In this document: positions 45,112 through 48,850 of the stretch, in pieces
Layout: the number at the start of each line of letters is the position of its first letter
Position numbering within the stretch: the stretch's first letter is position 1
Source: an uncultured Bacillota bacterium
GTDB taxonomy: Bacteria > Bacillota_I > Bacilli_A > RFN20 > CAG-631
DNA length: 48,850 bases
Assembly: GCA_905197115.1 (NCBI GenBank)
Contig: CAJJXN010000003.1
Location: forward strand, 1 to 48,850
Direction: 5' to 3'
Position numbers and translations under genes: made by a program
The notes under the pieces: generated by a model
What the model was told of the DNA's origin: nothing
Databases searched by the model: none
Seen by the model: only the letters and a program-made list of their open reading frames with translations

Positions 45112-45130
45112 AAAAAAAGAGGTGATATAT

Positions 45131-45412
45131 ATGCGTTTAGTTAAATGGTTAGATAATCAAACAAAATTAATGAAAATTGTTTTGGCTTTGCCAATAATTG
45201 ATATTGTTTGGGTGATTTATCGAACGATATTGAGTGTAAAAGCAAAAGATTGGTTAGGAGTAATTTTAGGAATTTTATTAATTCCTGTTGGAATCGTCTT
45301 CTTATGGCTAATTGATATCATTACAGTGGCAACAAAAGGCTATATTTTATGGTTTAAGTATGATGAAGAGCAACCTCTTTTAAAAGAAGAAACACAAGAA
45401 ATAAAAAAATAA
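45131..45412 (+). CDS. Small membrane protein of unknown function (93 aa)
   Basis: Two predicted membrane helices (about 16-34: VLALPIIDIVWVIYRTIL; about 42-67: WLGVILGILLIPVGIVFLWLIDIIT) with short polar ends and an acidic tail (EEQPLLKEETQEI). I do not recognise a family. ATG 45131 has GAGGTGAT four bases upstream, and the sigma-A promoter and the terminator at 45432-45468 show it is a single-gene transcript. Confidence 0.8.
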   Translation: MRLVKWLDNQTKLMKIVLALPIIDIVWVIYRTILSVKAKDWLGVILGILLIPVGIVFLWLIDIITVATKGYILWFKYDEEQPLLKEETQEIKK

Positions 45413-45431
45413 GAAATTATAAATCAGATTT

Positions 45432-45468
45432 AATTGTCATCAAATTATTTTGGTGGCAATTTTTTTTG
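45432..45468 (+). terminator. Terminator of the 93-aa membrane protein gene
   Basis: Thirteen-base stem AATTGTCATCAAA / TTTGGTGGCAATT with two wobble pairs and a 4-base loop, followed by a T-run to 45467. Confidence 0.75.
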
Positions 45469-45477
45469 AATTGAAAA

Positions 45478-45501
45478 CAAAAAACTGCATATAAATGCAG
45501 T
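45478..45501 (-). terminator. Terminator of the PTS IIC-like gene
   Basis: Seven-base stem ACTGCAT (45484-45490) / ATGCAGT (45495-45501), followed on the minus strand by TTTTTTGTTTT. Confidence 0.8.
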
Positions 45502-45516
45502 AATTACAAATTTAAA

Positions 45517-46596
45517 CTAGATTTTTAAATCTCCTTCTTTAATCCATTTAAGTTTTCTAAATAAGAGATCAAATAAATAAACGAGAATAATTGGTAAAAT
45601 AATTTCAAGCACAATTAAGCCAATCCAAAAAGCCGAAGTGTTTCCCATTGCAGAAAAAGTTGCTACTTGACCAACAAGTCCAGAAGTGCCCATCCCTGCT
45701 CCTGAAGCGTCACATTGAATTTTAAATACGATTGTTGCTAAAGGTCCTAAAATTGCAGATGTAATAATAGTAGGTAACCAAATGATTGGCTTTTTTAAAA
45801 TGTTTTTAAATTGTAACATAGAAGTTCCAATTGCAGTTGAAATACTAAGACCAATATTATTATCTTTTCTTCCTTGAACAGCAAACCCTAACATTTGAAC
45901 GCAACAGCCAACAACAGCGGCTCCACCAGCGAGCCCACCTAAGTGGAAACTAATCGCTAAAGCAGCACTTGAGATAGGAGCGGTTAAACAAATTCCCATT
46001 ACCACAGACAATATAATTCCCATAAAGAAAGGTTGTAAAGTGGTTGCCTTTGTTAAAAATTGTCCGATAGCAGTCATCGCAGAAGCAATAGGTGAACCAA
46101 TTAAAGAGGCGATAATTAAAGCTATAATAGAAGTTAATAAAGGAATTAAGATAATATCTACAGGAGTCGCTTTTCTTAAAATTAAATGAATTAATTCAGC
46201 TGATACGACAATCGTAATATAAGCAACAATGGGATCAGCCTTTGTTACTAAAGTCGCAACTCCACCCGCTACACTCACACTAATCAGTTTGATACCACTT
46301 AATTTTAATGAATAGGCGATTCCAATTCCAATGCCTACTCCCATTAATGACTTCAATGCTGTTGACAAAGAGGTGAGTTTTTCTCCGATAAAAATTAACC
46401 AATTCGCGTTAGCAGATAAAAAGATAGATCCAATCGTTGAAATAATAACGCTTATGATTAAAGTTGCAAATAAACCATAAGCCATTCCATTCATTGTTTT
46501 AATAACGTAGTCTAAGAACGCTTTTGCATATTTTTTAAAAGAAACTTTCCAATTTTTCTCTTTTGTTTCTTCTGTTATTTGTGTTGTATTATCCAT
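45517..46596 (-). CDS. PTS IIC-like sugar permease (PF13303 type)
   Basis: A 359-residue polytopic membrane protein with about nine helices matching the stand-alone PTS_EIIC_2 family. Visible landmarks are MNGMAYGLFATLIISVIIST, GVGIGIGIAYSLKLSG, LTAPISSAALAISFHLGGLAGGAA, VGCCVQMLGFAVQGRKDN, NIGLSISTAIGTSMLQFKNI and CDASGAGMGTSGLVGQ. No IIA or IIB domain is fused or adjacent, so the phosphorylation partners are elsewhere or the protein works alone. The substrate is unknown. AAAGGAAG precedes ATG 46596. Confidence 0.8.
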   Translation of the reverse strand: MDNTTQITEETKEKNWKVSFKKYAKAFLDYVIKTMNGMAYGLFATLIISVIISTIGSIFLSANANWLIFIGEKLTSLSTALKSLMGVGIGIGIAYSLKLSGIKLISVSVAGGVATLVTKADPIVAYITIVVSAELIHLILRKATPVDIILIPLLTSIIALIIASLIGSPIASAMTAIGQFLTKATTLQPFFMGIILSVVMGICLTAPISSAALAISFHLGGLAGGAAVVGCCVQMLGFAVQGRKDNNIGLSISTAIGTSMLQFKNILKKPIIWLPTIITSAILGPLATIVFKIQCDASGAGMGTSGLVGQVATFSAMGNTSAFWIGLIVLEIILPIILVYLFDLLFRKLKWIKEGDLKI

Positions 46597-46671
46597 TTTA
46601 GCACTTCCTTTGCACCAAAAACATATTATAGGCTATCTTTTTGAAAAAGAAAATGTTTTTTTAAAATAAAA

Positions 46672-46702
46672 TGAAAAAAAAGACATCCATTAAGAATGTC
46701 TT
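46672..46702 (-). terminator. Terminator of the degV-like gene
   Basis: Stem AAGACAT (46680-46686) / ATGTCTT (46696-46702), 9-base loop, followed on the minus strand by about eight T. Confidence 0.8.
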
Positions 46703-46707
46703 GTGAG

Positions 46708-47589
46708 TTAATCTCTATATTTTTTGATAAATGCGATTCCAATAGGATAAGGTCCTGTATGAACGGCTACGGTTGCACCAATTTGAAAATAAGATAAAGA
46801 AGGTAAATTAAATTCTTCTTGAACGCGAGAAGCATAACTTTGTGCCTCTTCAAGGGAATAGCCATGACCTACTCTAAAAATAAAGTCTTCATAGTTATAA
46901 TTATTCTTTTTAAAATGAGCTTTTACCGAATCAATGATTTTAGTTAATGCTTTGTTACGAGTTAAAGCAATTCCTGCAAAATTAACTTCTCCATGTTTAA
47001 AAACGATAATTGGTTTAACTCTTAAAACTGAACCAATTGCTGATTTTAATTTGCCAATTCGTCCGCCTTGAGATAAATAGTCTAAACTACCAATTGTAAA
47101 ATAAGCACGACCAGTATGTTTAATCTCTTCTATTTTTTTAATTGCTTCCTCAAAAGATACGTTATCTTGATTCATTTTTATTAATTCATTTGCAAGCATT
47201 CCTTCTACACCTGTTAATAAATAAGAATCAATGACGGCTATTTTAGCATCTTTATACTTTTCTAAACAAGTTTCTCTTGCTAAACAAGCCCCATTATAGG
47301 AACCAGAAATCTTTGAAGAAATGCATACACAAATAATTGGCATGTTTAAAGCAGCATATTTTTCAAAAATGGCTTGATAATCGTCCACCGTTGGCATTGA
47401 AGTTTTGGGATAAACAGAAGGATTGTCAACTAATTGTTGATAAAATTCTTGGCTTGTCCTTTCGTGTTCTTTATAATACGTGTGGTCATCAAAAGTAACA
47501 TAAAATGAAACAATATCAATATCGTTTTCTTTTATTGTCTCTTTCGGTAAATCACAAGCACTATCACATATAATTTTAAATTGTGACAT
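46708..47589 (-). CDS. DegV-family fatty-acid-binding protein
   Basis: A 293-residue cytosolic protein of the DegV/FakB family, which holds a fatty acid for phosphorylation by FakA and feeds it to phospholipid synthesis. Signatures are IICDSACDLPKE at the N-terminus, KTSMPTVDDY (about 62-71), CISSKISGSYNGAC (about 88-101), GSLDYLSQGGRIGKLKS (about 166-182) and IGATVAVHTGPYPIGI near the C-terminus, matching the Ser/Thr and His that bind the carboxylate. AAGGAAGG precedes ATG 47589. Two perfect palindromes lie in its upstream region. No fakA is in the window. Confidence 0.92.
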   Translation of the reverse strand: MSQFKIICDSACDLPKETIKENDIDIVSFYVTFDDHTYYKEHERTSQEFYQQLVDNPSVYPKTSMPTVDDYQAIFEKYAALNMPIICVCISSKISGSYNGACLARETCLEKYKDAKIAVIDSYLLTGVEGMLANELIKMNQDNVSFEEAIKKIEEIKHTGRAYFTIGSLDYLSQGGRIGKLKSAIGSVLRVKPIIVFKHGEVNFAGIALTRNKALTKIIDSVKAHFKKNNYNYEDFIFRVGHGYSLEEAQSYASRVQEEFNLPSLSYFQIGATVAVHTGPYPIGIAFIKKYRD

Positions 47590-47621
47590 AATATCATTCC
47601 TTCCTTGTATCTACGTTAGTC

Positions 47622-47681
47622 TAACAATTAATTGTTAAAATTATATTAAAAATATAGATTATTTCTTTATTATAAAGAAAT
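47622..47681 (-). promoter_or_regulatory. Promoter region of degV-like gene with two palindromes
   Basis: A TATAAT -10 (minus strand, 47640-47645) lies between two perfect palindromes: TAACAATTAATTGTTA (47622-47637) just downstream and a 21-base one, ATTTCTTTAT-T-ATAAAGAAAT (47661-47681), overlapping the -35 position. This layout suits repressor operators. The distal one could instead act as a weak dxs terminator, though it has no direct T-run. Confidence 0.4.
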
Positions 47682-47740
47682 AAAAGTTAAAATAATGTCG
47701 AATTAAATCTGCATATTTATTTTAAACACATTTTAAATGA

Positions 47741-48850
47741 TTATTCTTTTAAAATGGCTAAAATATCTTCTACAATAGTTGAAGCGAAAAGGTGACATTT
47801 TGCATAAATTTCATTTAACGATAATAAATCATTAAAGTTTTTTTCTCCACCAAAAGTTAATACTTTCATACGGGTAGATGCATAATAATTTGCAATTTTA
47901 TAACCCCAGCCACCTTCTACACAGCCATCTTCTAAAGTGATGACAATTTCATGGTTTTCCTTTAATTTATCAAGCGTTTCTTTATCTAAGTGTGAATAAA
48001 TGAAAGGATTAATTAAAGTAGGTTGAAAACCGAGATTTTTTAAAAGGGCAGAAACTTCTTTGCCAAGAAAGAAAAAGTTTCCAAGACCTAATATAGCTAT
48101 TTTTTGACCGAGTTCTTGAATTTGATAATGAAATAACTGCTGTTCATTAAAAATAAATTCATTTTGATGCATAACTTCCTTTGGTACGCGTATGACCATT
48201 GGATATTTTTTTTGATGAAGAGAATAATTCAAGATGGCCAAATATTCTTGCTTAGTAGTAGGTGCAACACATACAAGATTCGGTATATTGCTTGTTAAAA
48301 CGATATCATATTGACCAACATGTGTGCAATCTCCACCATTTATCTTGCCGTTGAAAACTAAAATGGTAGCAGGATTTTGATTCATCGCTAGATCTTGGTT
48401 TAATTGATCATAGGTTCTTTGTAAAAAAGAACTTGAAATTAATAATACAGGCGTTGCACCATTTTTCGCTAAGCCAGAAGCGAAAGCAATCGCATGTTCT
48501 TCACAAATACCAACATCTATAAATTGGTGTTTTGCTAATTCTCTCACCTCTTTATTAAAACCTACGGCTTTTGGTGTGGCTGCTGAAATGGCAATTAATT
48601 GAGGGTTTATTTTCATTTCTTTTAATAAAAAATTAGCAGTAATTTTGTCGTAACTTTCAGTGTTTTTTGAAAGTGTAGAAGTTGCTTGAACCCAATGACC
48701 ATCTTCTTTATTTTCTTGAGCCCAAGGGAGTCCTTTTCCCTTTAAAGTATGAATATGTAAAACAATAGGTGAAGAACAATCTTTGACTTTTTTAAATAAC
48801 TCGATTAATTTTTGAAGATTGTTTCCTTCCTCTAAATATTCATATTTTAA
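47741..48850 (-). CDS. dxs: 1-Deoxy-D-xylulose-5-phosphate synthase (3' part; 5' end off window)
   Basis: Condenses pyruvate and glyceraldehyde 3-phosphate in the first step of the MEP isoprenoid pathway, using thiamine diphosphate. The frame is open through the right edge, giving about 369 residues of the C-terminal part; the ATG at 48616 is internal. Visible: LEEGNNLQKLIELF and IVLHIHTLKGKG from the N-terminal domain end, then the pyrimidine domain with FIDVGICEEHAIAFASGLA (the catalytic Glu region), SSFLQRTYDQLNQDLAM and GDCTHVGQYD, and the C-terminal transketolase domain ending near LEDGCVEGGWGYKIA. Transcription runs toward the degV-like gene. Confidence 0.87.
   Translation of the reverse strand, partial: LKYEYLEEGNNLQKLIELFKKVKDCSSPIVLHIHTLKGKGLPWAQENKEDGHWVQATSTLSKNTESYDKITANFLLKEMKINPQLIAISAATPKAVGFNKEVRELAKHQFIDVGICEEHAIAFASGLAKNGATPVLLISSSFLQRTYDQLNQDLAMNQNPATILVFNGKINGGDCTHVGQYDIVLTSNIPNLVCVAPTTKQEYLAILNYSLHQKKYPMVIRVPKEVMHQNEFIFNEQQLFHYQIQELGQKIAILGLGNFFFLGKEVSALLKNLGFQPTLINPFIYSHLDKETLDKLKENHEIVITLEDGCVEGGWGYKIANYYASTRMKVLTFGGEKNFNDLLSLNEIYAKCHLFASTIVEDILAILKE

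Noticed and set aside
1..48850. CRISPR array, tRNA or rRNA genes
   Set aside because: I looked for regular short repeats, tRNA cloverleaf parts and rRNA signatures in the gaps between genes and saw none; an Infernal or tRNAscan run would settle it.

Overview
The window is AT-rich (I estimate about 30% G+C by eye) and looks like a low-GC Gram-positive (Bacillota, Bacilli/Erysipelotrichia-like) chromosome. Supporting signs are strong AGGAGG-type ribosome binding sites, sigma-A promoters with 17-bp spacers, lipoproteins with LxxC lipoboxes, an LtaS-like enzyme, RqcH, YhaM, and tiny YjcZ-type and CotD-like sporulation proteins. TGA is used as a normal stop (for example at the ATGA overlaps rlmN/prpC, prpC/prkC and prkC/rsgA), so the code is standard. 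I saw no rRNA, tRNA, CRISPR array or replication origin.

1-8.8 kb is an accessory island read on the minus strand. A 146-aa small membrane protein is followed one base later by a 2161-residue Rhs/YD-repeat protein with no signal peptide, then a putative immunity gene. Further downstream lies a graveyard: the C-terminal stub of a serine recombinase, a stop-riddled relic of another Rhs core/C-terminus junction, a small orphan ORF preceded by an A9 tract that may hide its real start, and a promoterless Rhs core fragment running off the left edge that is about 92% identical over 250 bp to the main gene. This is the most interesting region: a polymorphic-toxin locus with remains of older cassettes and a possible dedicated membrane partner.

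8.9-17.2 kb is a housekeeping operon on the minus strand: gmk-priA-rsmB-rlmN-prpC-prkC-rsgA-rpe, tightly packed and mostly overlapping, driven by a strong promoter upstream of gmk and ended by a terminator after rpe. It lacks the rpoZ, coaBC, def and fmt genes often found in such clusters, and its kinase has lost the membrane and PASTA part.

17.3-20.3 kb holds rqcH (plus strand), then minus-strand small sporulation genes (a CotD-like protein and two YjcZ-type miniproteins, with CATANNNTA boxes upstream) and an HU-like protein with a long acidic tail and an extra C-terminal domain. 20.5-30 kb holds two tandem PrsA-like lipoproteins, a HIT protein, yhaM and recX (overlapping), a flippase-like membrane protein, a GtrA-like protein and an unknown lipoprotein. 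29.7-37.2 kb is a glycogen-use operon glgB-glgP-pulA, ending in an SGNH hydrolase gene broken by one in-frame TGA. 37.3-48.85 kb holds an LtaS-like synthase, a phosphodiesterase/DUF4127 pair, a GH13 alpha-glucosidase, a half-size EamA protein, an anchored YiiX-like permuted papain-fold protein, a PTS IIC-like permease, DegV, and the 3' part of dxs running off the right edge.
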